This document shows positions 1-12,107 of a stretch of 64,000 nucleotides of DNA, in pieces. The notes under the pieces are model-generated. The model was not told where the DNA came from. It worked only from the letters and a program-made list of their open reading frames with translations, and searched no databases. How positions within the stretch are numbered: position 1 is the first letter of the stretch; every line of letters starts with the position of its first letter. This stretch comes from Erodium maritimum (Eukaryota > Streptophyta > Magnoliopsida > Geraniales > Geraniaceae). A program made the position numbers and the translations under genes. The stretch is taken from contig OY997592.1 of the NCBI GenBank assembly GCA_963921825.1, positions 52,162,336 through 52,226,335 of the forward strand, read 5' to 3'.

Positions 1-1
1 A

Positions 2-3000
2 TGTGTCACTGCTGTATTGCATTCCGATATCACTCTATTGGAGGTATACTTGCATACAAGGGAATTGAGCTCCCAGATTGAAGCTCTTGGAAATATTTGC
101 AACCTACATGATGTAGCTCTTTGCTTCTCAATATCTTCTTTTGAGGATCTAATTGCTAAAGCTCTACTTGAATTCAGCAACCTCCCTAGAGGAGGAGATA
201 TGCTTTCCTATTTGTATACGCAACTGCAGGTCAGTGTTCTCTATATACTTGCATCCATGTGTAAACAGGTGGTTCTGTCTCTTGGTTGTTGCATAAGTTT
301 GTAATTGCTAGCAACATTTTCACTTATATTTCCACACAGCCTATATAGTAGTATATAAACTTGCATAATGATTTAGCTCCTTATTTAAAGTATATATACG
401 TGAGAGTTAGTGAAACGTTACCTATCCAACAAACTTACATAATTCCTTTGAGTTTCATGGTTTAATTGTCAAAAACTACAGTAAAGTTTTTCCACAAACG
501 GAAGCACGCAAAAACTTTTGTCCACGTTTTGTGGGTGCACTGAAGTTTTGCCCACGCTTTGTGGGTGTACTGAAGTTTTGTCCATGCTTTGTGGGTGCAT
601 TATGTATTGCCCACAAATCTATTAAAATCTGGGAAGCACTGCTCAGACCATCATTCTGAACATCCCTGTTATGTTTAAACTAAAAAAATCGTGGACAAAA
701 CTTCAGTGCACCCACAAAGCATGGACAAAACGTTATGCCTGCTTCCGTTTGTGGACAAAAATTTACTGTAGTTTTTGACAATTAACCCAAGTTTCATCTA
801 AGACCTTTGGAGATGGTGTCAATTGCCCTGTCTGATTAAATACTCCGATTATATGGACTTGGAGATCGTTCGTTTTACTGAATGCAATTTGTAGTTTCCG
901 CTTCTTAAAGGAATGAATGTATGTTTCATGCATTTTTTGGGGTTTAACTAACAAGGTCTCAAAAAACTTCAATTAGGTTGCGGATCCTGCTCATCGTGCC
1001 CTCCTTAAGTTTCTTTTTCTTCAATCATGTGAACCATATTTTGGATTTATCAGAGCATGGATATACAAAGCTGAGATTAATGATCCTTATAAGGAGTTTA
1101 TAGTAGAACATCTTGAGAATCTGCCATCCCATTCACTTGGTAAAGCTGGCTTCTCTACTGACTTCCCATCAGTGACAGTTAAGGTGATCATTTTTTTTTT
1201 TATATAAACCGAAGATTTCATTTAATGCATTAATTATGTCATAACATCAATGTCGCTCGTATGCTTACATTTTGAACTTTGAGACTCTTCATCTCAGGAG
1301 CGAGATGGTGTTGCCATTCCCTGTTTTCTGAAGGACTTCACAATTCTCCTTGTCAGAGCGGGTCAGCAGCTACAAGTAGTCATGAAATTGCTTGAATTAT
1401 GTAATTATGTTGGCAACAGAGACCATAGTATTGAAAGTTTTCTTCCTTGCTGGACTGGTTTTTCAAGTGAGCATCCATCCTACGCATCTCCATTGGTTTT
1501 TAACAAAGTAAAAATAGAAGCTATGACACTTGAGAGGAATAATTATTACAAAAGGATGCAGGAAAAAGTTGAAAGCTTTTTGACTAAATTAGAACTCAAC
1601 TATCAGCAGGTAATATTATCATTTTCAGCTTCTAACAGTCATGTCACTGTTTTTCCAGTGTATGATTTGTTGAACAATATTCAGTCGCGATGTTTGCTAT
1701 CTTGCTCTTACTCATTCATTGTTGTATGCCTGCTATTTCCCCGCCTACCGATATTAACATTAACTGTGTGAAGCAGTAGTTTACACTTCGTGGGATGATT
1801 AAATCTTAGTTGATACAGTTTTTACATGCAATGTTATATACAATTACCTCTTTATAAGTAAGGCATCATTATTTTCACTGTCATATTGTTAGTGTGGTTT
1901 GCATTAATGACTTCTTAACGTGACAAAAACGTGTTACTACTTTATTTTTGGGAAAATTACCTTTAATTGCCCTTATGTATAGATCACACATCTAAAGTTG
2001 CCCTAAGTTTCAAAATGTTCAATAAGGGTCCCTAAGTTTTGGTCAGAGATCATTTACATGCCTTATGAATTGGTCACAGATCAATTACATGCCTTTAAGA
2101 ATAGGATAATGACGTAAAAATGTCGAAAACGTGACCAAAATTTTGTCTAGTACGTGGCCAAAACTTTAGGGTACCTAAAGGTACGTGACCTATACATAAG
2201 AGGAACTAAAGGTAATTTCTCCTTTATTTTCAAGTTCTGTAGCCTTGTTAGGGGCTATAAATTTATAAATTAACAAGAATACTGCTTAGAGATTCCCCAT
2301 GTTCCGCTCAAGAATTTTCCTGCATTGACAAACCATGCTAGGCAAGTCATTGTGAAATATCTAGAAGATAAGGGCAAAAAGTTCGGTTGTCTTGCTTTGT
2401 AGTTTCTCTAGGTGTCTAATCTAGGGCAGTTTCCAGACATGAGACTTAGTGAAGTTAGCAAGCCAAACTATCATTTGAGGTTTCAGCTGTTCTTCTGTGT
2501 CACATCATTCACGTGTGTGCTATAAGAAAGGCTGGATATTGTGAATGAACCTCTGTTTTGTGGTCAGTCACTGAACTGATGGTATCTGTACATACAAATT
2601 GAATCTGTCTTTGTTCTGCTGCCTGATTATGCATGTGCCTTTTGATACTTGACATGAAGATTATCATTTTTGTAGGGCTCCCTACAAATAGTTTTTGCTA
2701 ATGATGGTGGAACTTCCGCCATCCCGGAGTCATTCACTTCAAATGATGTATTGAGCGCTCCTCCAGGATCATACATGTAATCTCTGCCTCTCTGTCTGTC
2801 CGTTTTTGTGTAGAACACCTTTTCCATTTACACATTCAACAAATGGGGTTTTATAATGATACTTTAGATTAAATATCACTTTCATTGGTGTATGAAACTT
2901 CTTTTGCTCAAATTTTGTTTCTGCTTCAGGTCTCCTTTTGTTATAATACTTTCATTTAGATGACATTTCTTTGTTTAAAGGAAATAATTCTCTTATCTTC

Positions 3001-6000
3001 AGGGTGGCTGCTGATGTTGACTTTGAGGCCTCAAGTGTAGAAGATGATTACTCCTATTCACCTGATCCATTGGAGTCCTCAGAGTGTTCATCCTTAAGTA
3101 GCTCTGAGGATCATATTGAGTCCGAGAAGCACATTCAATTAACTACTAGCCTGTCTGGACCGGAGCAAAAATATTTTTCTGCTTTGAAATTCTCTATGAC
3201 CACATCTATTAAGAAGTCATTGCAAGACCCCCTTCAAAGTGAAAATTCTTTCCATATTGGAGGTGCTTCATCTGTAAACTGGGGAAAAAGTAATGGCTTT
3301 ACTCAAGTTGTTTGTTCTCATCATAAACAAAAAGAACTGAATCACACTTCTGTGCCCCTTGAGTCAGGGGAGCTAGGCAAGGCAATTTTGTCAGATATGC
3401 AATCTGCGGATGGCCTGGCTAGTTTCAGTTTGCCAATCAACAGCATTTCAGTAAGTTCTTTTTGTGTTGGTGGAGGCTGTAGTGAGGATAAGAAGGTACA
3501 TTCGTCAGTCAGTGACCATAGGTTTAGGACTGGATACATGGGAGCCACGAAGGAAGATATATCACATTTGGGCAGTACGTTAACTGGTAGCAGTGGTTCT
3601 ATAGGGAAAGCATCAGATGATGATCACACTGAGGAAGGAATTCTTGCTTCTTTAAACTTATTTACATTACCATCATTGGCACTGAAATCCAATTGTAGTT
3701 TTCTTAGTAAGAACCCATTGTTAACAAAAAACATATTCTCTCGCACGATGAGCCGGCCTAGAGACAGCTGCAATCCAGATCATTGGGAGTCTTTCCCTTA
3801 CTTTGACTTTTCTTCTGTAGAAGATCCTTGCAAGGTCTATGGGGATAAGTTATCCGCCAATTCAAGACACAGATTTGGGTCTGGGTCTCCATCGGTAACA
3901 GACTCCAGTACTCCTGCTACAAGTGGTAAAACTGCTAACTATGATCAGGAAGATTATGACAAACATGGCGTCTCTATTAATAATTTTAAAATGTCTTATA
4001 CTGAGTCGCCATTGAGCTTGAAAACCCACAGTCGAGATGATGTAACTTTGACAAATGCCTCTGGCGGGGGTGGCTGGCAGAGTTTGCTTGGACTTCGTGG
4101 TAATAGTGTCAATGACAATGAGAGAGACCATAGACAGAGTTTATCAGCTATGTTTGAGATACCACTTGACTTCATTATTGACAAGTGCCTACTACAGGAA
4201 ATCTTGCTTCAGTATCCTTGTTTAAACATGTGCAAAACAGCGACTAACAGTCAGGTTTTGCCCTTTTTTTTGGTTGCCATTTGTTTTAAGCCCATAAAAA
4301 ATGTTTTTCCCGTTCCAGTCTAGTAAATTTTAAGCCTGCTTTTGGCATGACTGCGCAAATGGAAGAATGTAAGGTAGCATTTATATTAATCTTTTTGAAG
4401 GGAATCACACTTTCTTTGTGCTTAGGTTAGGAATCTCCCATTTCCATGCCCATTGCCAATTGTCATTCCCTTTCCCATACCCATTCCACTTAAATTAGCC
4501 CATTTTCATACCTTACAAAGAGGGAAGAAATGTGATTCTAATTCCTTCGCAATCACCCCCTTCAGCAAAAATGATTAAAACTCATAATTACTTCCATTGA
4601 TTCCATCGCCTTTGAATCCTTGACTACCATATAGAGTGTAGCAGTAGCAGTAGCAGGGCTGAGAATTATTGAGGGTTAGGATATACTTGAGATTGGTTGG
4701 TAATATTTTGAATTAAATTATAGGATTATATTGAAAACTTAGATATAAAGTATAAGATTTGTAAATATGGTATTTTTACTACGCCCTCTGCCTGAGAATA
4801 GCTTAGTTATCTGACTTTTTTGCAAACATTAAGAATAATTACCTTGTCAATGGTGAACGTGGACACTTAAGTTGGGACATCCATTTTTATGTGATAGACC
4901 ATAGTAGTGGGATGGAGGGAGTACCATTTAACATATTAAATTGAAAATCCATTTCTGGAGGTCAAATAATTATTTCTAAGAAGGTATGCCACTTTTACTT
5001 ACTTATTTTCCTTTCCATTATTTCCCTTAACAATCTTAGATATAAATACATAAGCAAGTTAACTATCAAGTTGCTTGAAGAAGGATTTGATTTACACGAG
5101 CACCTGTTGGCACTGCGACGGTATCACTTCATGGAGTTGGCAGACTGGGCTGATCTGTTTATCATGTCCCTTTGGCATCATGTATATCTATCTAGCTACC
5201 ACTTCAATGCAGCTTCATTATTTGTAGTTTCAATTTCATTGTATAGAAGTATCCTGACTTCCTTCCCATTAAACCACAGAAATGGTCTGGTACGGAAGTT
5301 GATCACAGGGTTTCTGGAATGCAAGGAATCCTTGAGCTCTCACTTCAAAGGTCTTCATGTGAACAAGATCATAATAAGAATCGGTTATTTGTATATATGA
5401 AAAAACATGGCAAAATGCCTCTTTCAACTTCTACTATAGGTACCCGTTTTAATCTCATTCGATTTTGAAATATTATTCTGTGTTTGTTTTTCTTGCATCT
5501 GTCTTCTCAATCATGAGTCAAGTAGGCTTGATATTCGTAAACCTTTTTCTTTCCTGATTACTACCATCTAGCTTGCTGTTGAAACCTTGGATATTGCAGG
5601 TGTCCGTTCCTTTGACTTTATAGGGCTGGGGTATAGAGTGGATTGGCCTGTCAGTATTGTACTGACTCCAGATGCAATGAAAATATATGGTGACATATTT
5701 AGCTTTCTGATTCAAGTGAAGGTTGCAGTATTTTCATTAACTGATGTATGGCGATCATTGAAGGTATGGAGTTCATGGAATTTAACCCAAGTCTAATTGT
5801 ACCATCTATTAAGATACTAATATGCTTTCGTTTTTGGTCAACAGGAACTGAAGCATTTCATTAATAAGAGTTGTCATTCCAACTTGCATGAACGTGAAGT
5901 GCATCATTTTAACTTATTAATAAAGATAAGGTACTCCGAAGTTCCCCCATTTATCTTGATCTCTTCAGTACTTGCATTTTTTGCCCGGTTATGCTAGTTA

Positions 6001-9000
6001 CATTTAACTTATAATTGGGGATTTCTCACCCTCAGCTAAGATTATTTTTTCAATCGTGATTTTGATGTGTCGTTATTTCATGTTTGCAAAGCTTCCTATG
6101 CAATTTAAACTGTAGCTGTTTTCTAGTTTTAAAGTTACAAAAAATTTCTTGTGGAATAATGTATTTATTCAGGTAAACTGTAGCTGTTTTCTAGTTTTAG
6201 AGTTATATTCCAGTATATGTATTCTGGGGCTAGACTGCTAGATTACTTCTCTAACATTCACTGAATTTGTGGTGGAGTCTTTTGTTATGGGCCTTACGGA
6301 CCGTAACGGAATAGGATAAGCACACCACAAGGGTGGGCCGGCTAGGGTGGAAGGTGTGGCCGGCTAGGGTTTTGGGGGTTAATTATATTTCCTTTTAAAT
6401 TATGTCCTAGTTTGAGAGTATTTCCTTTTAGTTATGTGTTAGGATTTGGTAAGTTAGTAGTATTCCTTTATGTGTATTAGAACTTGGACTCCAAGTAATC
6501 TTTTGGCTATATATACCAAGAGAGATTAATGAATAAAGCAGGCTGAGAATTTAAAGAAATACTTTGGTCTCTCCTACGAGGTCTTCGAGTTCCCTCTATA
6601 ATAATGAGCTTGTATCAAAAGGTCTTCGGGTTCCCTTCTATCGAGCCCGTATCCTATCCCATAACGCGATCCATCACGCAGGGTCATAACATCTTTTGGA
6701 GTGATACCCCTTATTTTGTTCAATCGGTTATGGATCTTTGTGCATTGTTGAGTTTGTATCTTGCTTGTTTTAGGTTGGCAGGGTGGGGTGAGTAGATGTA
6801 GGGATGTACCGTTTTTGTGGTTGAGAGTGTATGGTGAGCCTAAAGGAAATAGGGTAGCTCTTGTGCTAGTGTTTGGGAATGTGAATCGCCTTAATTTGGC
6901 TTCATTTTGATTCCCATTGACAATTCATCCCATAGGCGTATGTATATTTTCAATTTGCAAAGAAGGAACGAAAATAATGGGATGTGATTGGAATGAGAAT
7001 GGATATAGGGATCAAAAACAACTTTGCATCATGGCATTTAAACACAAAGAAGGGGGTCATTCTCATTACTGTTCCCACACAAAAACTATCCAAATACAAC
7101 CTAGCTTGTACAATTTATAAGTTTTGCATGTACTTGGAGTTAGACATTTTGTTATTGATAAAATACATGTTATTTTACAGATTAGATGTTTCTTTGAGGT
7201 TTAGTTTTGTATTGTACATGTAGCTGTTTACAATGTTATATCATGAACTAATGATTAATATAAAGTGGTGTGATGGTGAAGATTATGAGTTTATGTAATC
7301 TTATATGTTTTCAACATTGGATTGGACTGCAACGCTCCTGCCTTTGAAGCTCAGACATGCCTTTGTTTCAGTAATGATTTCACAAAATAGTTGTTCTAGT
7401 AATTTTCTCTCTGTTTTATGTCAGATATCAGGTCAGCCATTTTGTGTCTACATTACAGCAGTATGTACAATCACAGTTATCTCATGTATCATGGTGCCGG
7501 TTTCTTCATTCCCTTCAGCATAAGGTTTGTGCAAACTTAAACACATTGTATACCCCATTTGTACACTGCATGCTTCCCGCCGATTTCTATTATGTGTGCA
7601 AAACATTTTAATGTCCTTCCTGTATTGCTTTGGATGTTTGCACACAACAGGCAAGTATGGATATGTTAAAAGTATCCCTACAGAGTATGTGTTTTCCTGC
7701 TTAATTATCCCCAACATTACTAAATAAAGTGGGTCTCTTCACTCAATGCCAATTGTTTCTAGGTTGGATTTGCAATCATGGTATTAGAGCGCTAAATTTG
7801 GTTCTAGGCTAAAGTCCACTTGTGTCATGACCTCCGTTTGCGATAGTCTGGGTACATGGCTTAAGTCTAAAGGGTTGATCAACCACACTTTTGGGACAGT
7901 GTTAAAGTAGTCCCACATTACCAGGATGTGAGATTTCTTGCTACTTGGAGCCTTTCTTGTACTCGTTTCCATTTAATTTAGTTGGTTGAATGCATAGCAA
8001 TATTTTTTATCAGCAAGAAAGCGGAGAAACCCTACTCTTGCCTAGTCTAGTTTCTAATCTAACCTCCACCCACACCTGCTCCCAAACAGATGTACCCACT
8101 AGCGCTCAAACCTCTTATCTCAAGGAGGTGAGAGCTCTCTTAACCACCAGGCCAACCCAAGTGTGCCATAACATTTTTTTGTTTGTATCTGATACGATAA
8201 GAACCGGTGAGCAGTAACCATGATATATCATTAGTTGCAATTATCTCTATGCTCGTGTATAACTTTCATGTCTTGACAATTAGTGCTTCTGGGATCTGTA
8301 ACTAGTTGCCTGCTTCCAAAAGAGCCCAGATCTTTTATCATTTTATAGATGATTATTGCTTACAGAGTTGTAATAAGTCTGCTTAGATTCACTTGCCTCT
8401 TCTTAAAACTTTTCTGTTTCCATGGTTCTGAATTTTGCATGATATAAATACAGGTCAAAGATATGATGGATCTGGAGACTGTGCATATGGAATACCTAAC
8501 AGATTCATTACACATGTAAGTTCAGCTTTTTATTCATTCTTGATTTTTCTATCAGCAATTCCTAATCTACCCCTATCGCCTCCAAGCAAGAGGGCTCACT
8601 AGGATTTGAATATTGGACTTATTACCAGCCAAGTATTCATTTGTGGCTGTATTTTAATATATAATGTGCAAGCATGGTTGTTAGACCGTGTATTAAATTA
8701 GTGAATCGTGAATGGAACTGAATGAGTGATTCAGGCACAAGAGCCTGTTTAGACCATGTTAGCCTCTGATGATGTATTTGCTTAGATTAGACGGAAGTGG
8801 AGCGAAGATACTGATTTGGGGCATAATTTTTTTAAATTTTTTTGGTAATTACGAATACATGCATTAACGTATACAATTTTTCCACTTATATACATGGACT
8901 TTTAAAACATACTAGATGAGATATTAAAGTTTCAAAAAATTTGCATGTTTGTTTTTCCATCCAAATCTGTTAGGATCTTCGAGTAAATAGCAAAATTACC

Positions 9001-12000
9001 CCGGTTAGTTTTCATATGTACACAACTCTAGACCCAAATCCTAACCCCTAACCCCAAATCCTCTTACCCATTAATAAATACATAATAAATCATAAAATAA
9101 ATAAATAATCCGACTTAAAAATAAAATTATACATTCGTATCACCCAATTTTTTTTCCAAAGTATTCATAAGTTGTATGCCAAACAATTTGTCATATTAAA
9201 AAGAATAAATAATACTAAGTAAAAAGTAGGAATAATTGTCCAAAACTACCCTAAAGTTTCGTCCACAAACGAGTTGATGCACAAAGTTTTGTCCACGCTT
9301 TTGTGGGTGCATTTGAAGTTTTGTCCACGCATTACGTCAAAACTAAAAAAATCGTGGACAAAACTTCAGGGTAGCCACACAGCGCGGACAAAACTTTGTG
9401 CATCAACTCGTTTGTGGACGAAACTTTAGGGTAGTTTTGGACAATTATCCCTAAAAAATATTGGGGAGGAAATCACTATCAGAAGAAACCTCCACTACCG
9501 GCGAGCAAGACCTCCACGACAAGGAGATGAAGTTCGGCGAGCTCAAACATGCGTTCGGTGAGCTTGAAAACACGTCCGACGACATCTTCTTTGAGGTTGG
9601 TTCGTCTTCTCCGACTTCATCTTCCTCGAGGTCAAGATCTAGGCGTCGAGGGTGTTGACTTCGTCTTCCTCAATTTGCACTGACTTGACGTTGGCGAGCT
9701 ATATTTGGTCAACATCGGAGCTCACGTTGACGAGTCACAAATTTGCATAATCATCTATGATCTTCATCGCTTTTTGAACCGTCCGAGTCCCAAATCTAAA
9801 CTCCGGATCGGGAGGATGACCAGCGTAACTCCGAGATGGCTATCATCACTGAGAAAAATTTGCAATTGGTTTTCGCGTCATCATGGAACAAATGAGGAAG
9901 ACGTGTCACCGAGATCTCTCTACCTTCAATTGTCCCATTCCCAAGTTTGACCGACAAGTAGGATACAAGAACAGAGGACTCCGTTGGCGAGGACTAAGTC
10001 AGTCGCGAGGTTGGGGGCTGACATCAGCCTTTTTTATAATAAATAAGGGGATATTTATAATTACCTACACTAACCTATACACGTCTTTCGGATGCCTACA
10101 CTAACTTCTACATCCAACAACACCGTCCGGTTTTTTGTTCAATTCTGTTAGTTTTTTTGGTGAAATGATAAAAATACCATCAGTTAGTATCCAAAATTAC
10201 AAACACTGCCTTCCATTAAAACTGAATTATTATTTTTGTAAACTCGTATTAAATACTTTTTAAATCAATATTTTTTTAAAAGAAAATAGTTATAAATTTA
10301 TAAAAAAAAATGGGGGCTAATTGCTAAAAATTACAAAAAGTTTTGTCGGCATGTGTAAAACTACACTGAGTTTAAAAGTGGACAAAAACATACAATAAAT
10401 ATTGTCCACAGTCTTCTGTTCAAATAATGAACGAATATTCTGTTCTATTGACCCTTAAAGAATATGTAGTCAATACATATTAGCATTGAGAAGTATTATG
10501 GTCAAAACATATAGCATTCAAAAGTATTGTGGTCAAAACATATGAGCCTTGAAAAGTATTGTGGACAAAACATATGGACCAATACTTAACAGAACAAAAT
10601 ATTTTGTTCTTTATTTTAGCGGAATACTGTAGACAATACTTTTGTATGTTTTTATTCCCTTTCAAACTTTGTGTAGTTTTTAGCAATTAACTATATATAT
10701 ATATATTTCTTATTTTTCAAAATCTGATTTCTAAATTAAGGTTATAATTGAAGTATATTAGGGTATGGTTTAAAATTTTTAATTCAATTTATGATTAAAA
10801 TGTATAAAAAATAGGGTTAAATATCGAAACTTACTCTTAAGTATTGGTCACGAACACTACACTACCTACGTTTTCAAAATGAACACTACACTACCTTTAA
10901 GTATTGGTCACACGATTTTGTTAGTAAAAATTGACGGAATTTTCCATTCCGTTAGTCATATGACCTCAAGTGTCATATAATGGATGGTAAAATGACGTTT
11001 CCCCTTAATTATATGACCTCTACACATTTTATAAGGAACATTACCATTGTACCCTCGTTATTGTTCCTTATAAAATGTATAGAGGTCAAATAGTTAAGGG
11101 CAAAAAAACGCAATTTTACCATCCATTATATGACACTTGAGGCCATACGACTAACGAAATGGAAAATTCCGTCCATTTTTACTAACAAATCGCGTGACCA
11201 ATACTTAAAGGTAGTATATTGTTCATTTTGAAAACGTGGGTAGTGTAGTGTTCGTGACCAATACTTAAGAGTAAGTTTCAATATTTAACCCTAAAAAATA
11301 AGGATGGATTTAGGGTTGGAGGGAGATTTATGGTTGAATTTAGTGTTGGATATGGTTTTAGGGTTGTAACACTGATGGCAATTTCGGTATTTTACGAAAG
11401 TGAACAGTAAATGTATGTCATTATTGGATGTAAAAGTTAATGTAGGTGTCAAATGTTTTTAAACGTTAATGTAGGCATCCGAAAAATGTGTATAGGTTAG
11501 TGTAGGTAATTGTAAATATCCCATAAATAAATCCCGATACCATTCATCTTTTGATTCTTTTCCCAAAATATTGTTATGTAAGTGTTAGAATATTTTTTTA
11601 CTTCATGTCTAACTTGATTTTGATTGTGAATGCAGATGTTTCCTCTCTGGTGAAACAAACTCCGTAGCAATCATCATTCAGAGCATTTTGCAATGTGCCC
11701 TTGATTTCCGTTCTTGTCTGACTGGAAACATGTGGGATGTTGGAGTAGATCAAGAAGATCCATTGAGTAAACTTTCTAGAATCAACATATCCCAGGTGAT
11801 TGAAGCATTTACAAGTATATTTATGTTTCAGCTTATGTAACTTACACTTCTCAAAATGTTAACGAAATAAAATCATCTGTCATTGAACTCCATTCTCGAT
11901 AAAAATGGAGTAATAGTGGAATGCGTCTGTCTTTTGCAGGTACTGGCCACGAAACAATCATTTGAAAAAAATCTGAAACAACTGCACCTGTGTTATCTGA

Positions 12001-12107
12001 GGTCACCTAAACATGGGGAGTCTGGGCTTTCCCGTTTCTGGGGATACCTAAACTTCAATGAGTATTACGGTGATTATGAAACGGGCAGCTATTCGTTTTC
12101 TGTTTAA
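2..12107 (+). CDS. GCP6: Gamma-tubulin complex component 6-like protein (3' part, 13 exons)
   Basis: Exons read by splice sites and unbroken phase: 2-229, 977-1183, 1298-1609, 2676-2776, 3003-4211, 5040-5181, 5280-5439, 5600-5763, 5845-5930, 7425-7524, 8454-8515, 11636-11795, 11940-12107 (stop). This gives 1032 residues without the N-terminus, which lies before the window; plant GCP6 is about 1200 residues. GCP proteins (Spc97/Spc98 family) form the gamma-tubulin ring complex that nucleates microtubules. Seen: an N-terminal GRIP-like part (LLEVYLHTRELSSQIEALG; CEPYFGFIRAWIYKAEIND), then one large Ser/Asp-rich exon (3003-4211) matching the long central insertion typical of GCP6, then the C-terminal domain (LALRRYHFMELADWADLF; FDFIGLGYRVDWPVSIVLT; HVSWCRFLHSLQHK). 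No frameshift or internal stop was found. GCP5 is the alternative; the long insert favours GCP6. Introns 1, 3, 5, 9 and 11 carry transposons. Confidence 0.85.
459..788. mobile_element. Long-TIR MITE in GCP6 intron 1
   Basis: A 330-bp element whose two halves are inverted copies. The left end reads ggtttaattgtcaaaaacta and the right end is its near-complement ending ttgacaattaaccc. It is flanked by 9-bp near-identical target duplications (gagtttcat at 450-458, aagtttcat at 789-797). The arms contain repeats of the motif gtccac..ttgtgggtg. The 9-bp duplication and long inverted repeats suggest a non-autonomous Mutator-like element. It is related in arm sequence to the element at 9229-9451. No coding capacity. 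Confidence 0.8.
1950..2222. mobile_element. Long-TIR MITE in GCP6 intron 3
   Basis: A 273-bp element beginning gggaaaattacctttaattg and ending as its inverted copy (ctaaaggtaatttctcc). The flanking 9-mers are tttattttt (1941-1949) and tttattttc (2223-2231), a target duplication with one mismatch. The interior has spaced repeats of ggtcac/gtgacc and cctaagttt. Assigned to the Mutator-like long-TIR group by TSD length and end sequence. No ORF. Confidence 0.75.
4780..4923. mobile_element. Stowaway-like (Tc1/mariner) MITE in GCP6 intron 5
   Basis: About 144 bp starting tacgccctctgcctgagaat and ending gggatggagggagta. The ends are inverted copies of the common plant Stowaway terminus CTCCCTCC(G/A)TCCC, bounded by TA. 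It lies in a non-coding part of GCP6 intron 5. The left end is diverged from the consensus, so the copy is old. Confidence 0.7.
6283..6691. mobile_element. Solo LTR, 409 bp, in GCP6 intron 9
   Basis: Starts tgttatgggcc and ends gggtcataaca, so it has TG...CA ends within a longer inverted terminal repeat (TGTTATG/CATAACA). It is flanked by a perfect 5-bp target duplication, tcttt (6278-6282 and 6692-6696). Inside are a TATA-like ctatatatacc near 6508 and aataaag near 6534, as expected for an LTR promoter and polyadenylation site in the + orientation. No internal retroelement region or second LTR is adjacent, so recombination between LTRs probably removed it. The short length is compatible with a copia or TRIM LTR. 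Confidence 0.85.
9229..9451. mobile_element. Palindromic long-TIR MITE in GCP6 intron 11
   Basis: A 223-bp nearly complete inverted repeat: the left arm from ggaataattgtccaaaacta, the right arm ending tagttttggacaattatccc. Target duplication taaaaagta / taaaaaata (9220-9228, 9452-9460; 8 of 9 match). The arms share gtccacaaac and ttgtgggtgca blocks with the element at 459-788, so the two belong to one family. No ORF. Confidence 0.8.
9461..10038. other. G+C-richer intronic segment, unassigned
   Basis: Between two transposons in GCP6 intron 11 is about 580 bp of more balanced composition than its surroundings. It contains recurrent gacgaagtc/cgtcgagg-type words and only short ORFs on either strand (65-81 codons). 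I do not recognise a protein in any frame. It may be transposon debris or a captured gene fragment. Confidence 0.3.
10312..10691. mobile_element. Nested inverted-repeat MITE with internal 30-bp tandem repeat
   Basis: Left end ggggctaattgctaaaaatt; right end gtagtttttagcaattaact, inverted to it. The middle has about three tandem copies of a 30-bp unit containing agtattgtggtcaaaacata. I could not fix the target duplication because the right flank is a TA run. Ends resemble the GGG..TAATT-type ends of the other long-TIR elements. Confidence 0.6.
10814..11291. mobile_element. Nearly perfect 478-bp palindromic MITE
   Basis: Two arms of about 230 bp are inverted copies around a short spacer near 11045-11066. 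The ends are gggttaaatat and atatttaaccc. The target duplication is a perfect 9-mer: t, six a, t, a (10805-10813 and 11292-11300). The arm contains cacgaacactacactacc and aagtattggtcac. Transcription through it as part of GCP6 pre-mRNA would give a long hairpin. Confidence 0.85.

Larger units (their letters stand above)
10048..11522. mobile_element. Long-TIR Mutator-like element, 1.48 kb, with two nested elements
   Basis: The left end gggatatttataattaccta matches the inverted right end taggtaattgtaaatatccc, and the similarity extends for roughly 80-130 bp through cacactaacctatacac..cggatgcctacactaac. The target duplication is ataaataag / ataaataaa (10039-10047, 11523-11531). Two further inverted-repeat elements lie inside it (10312-10691 and 10814-11291), so their insertion came later. 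No transposase ORF is visible; the element is non-autonomous. Confidence 0.8.

Noticed and set aside
6604..6795. 63-codon frame in GCP6 intron 9
   Set aside because: It spans the end of a solo LTR and intron sequence, so it cannot be a single gene.
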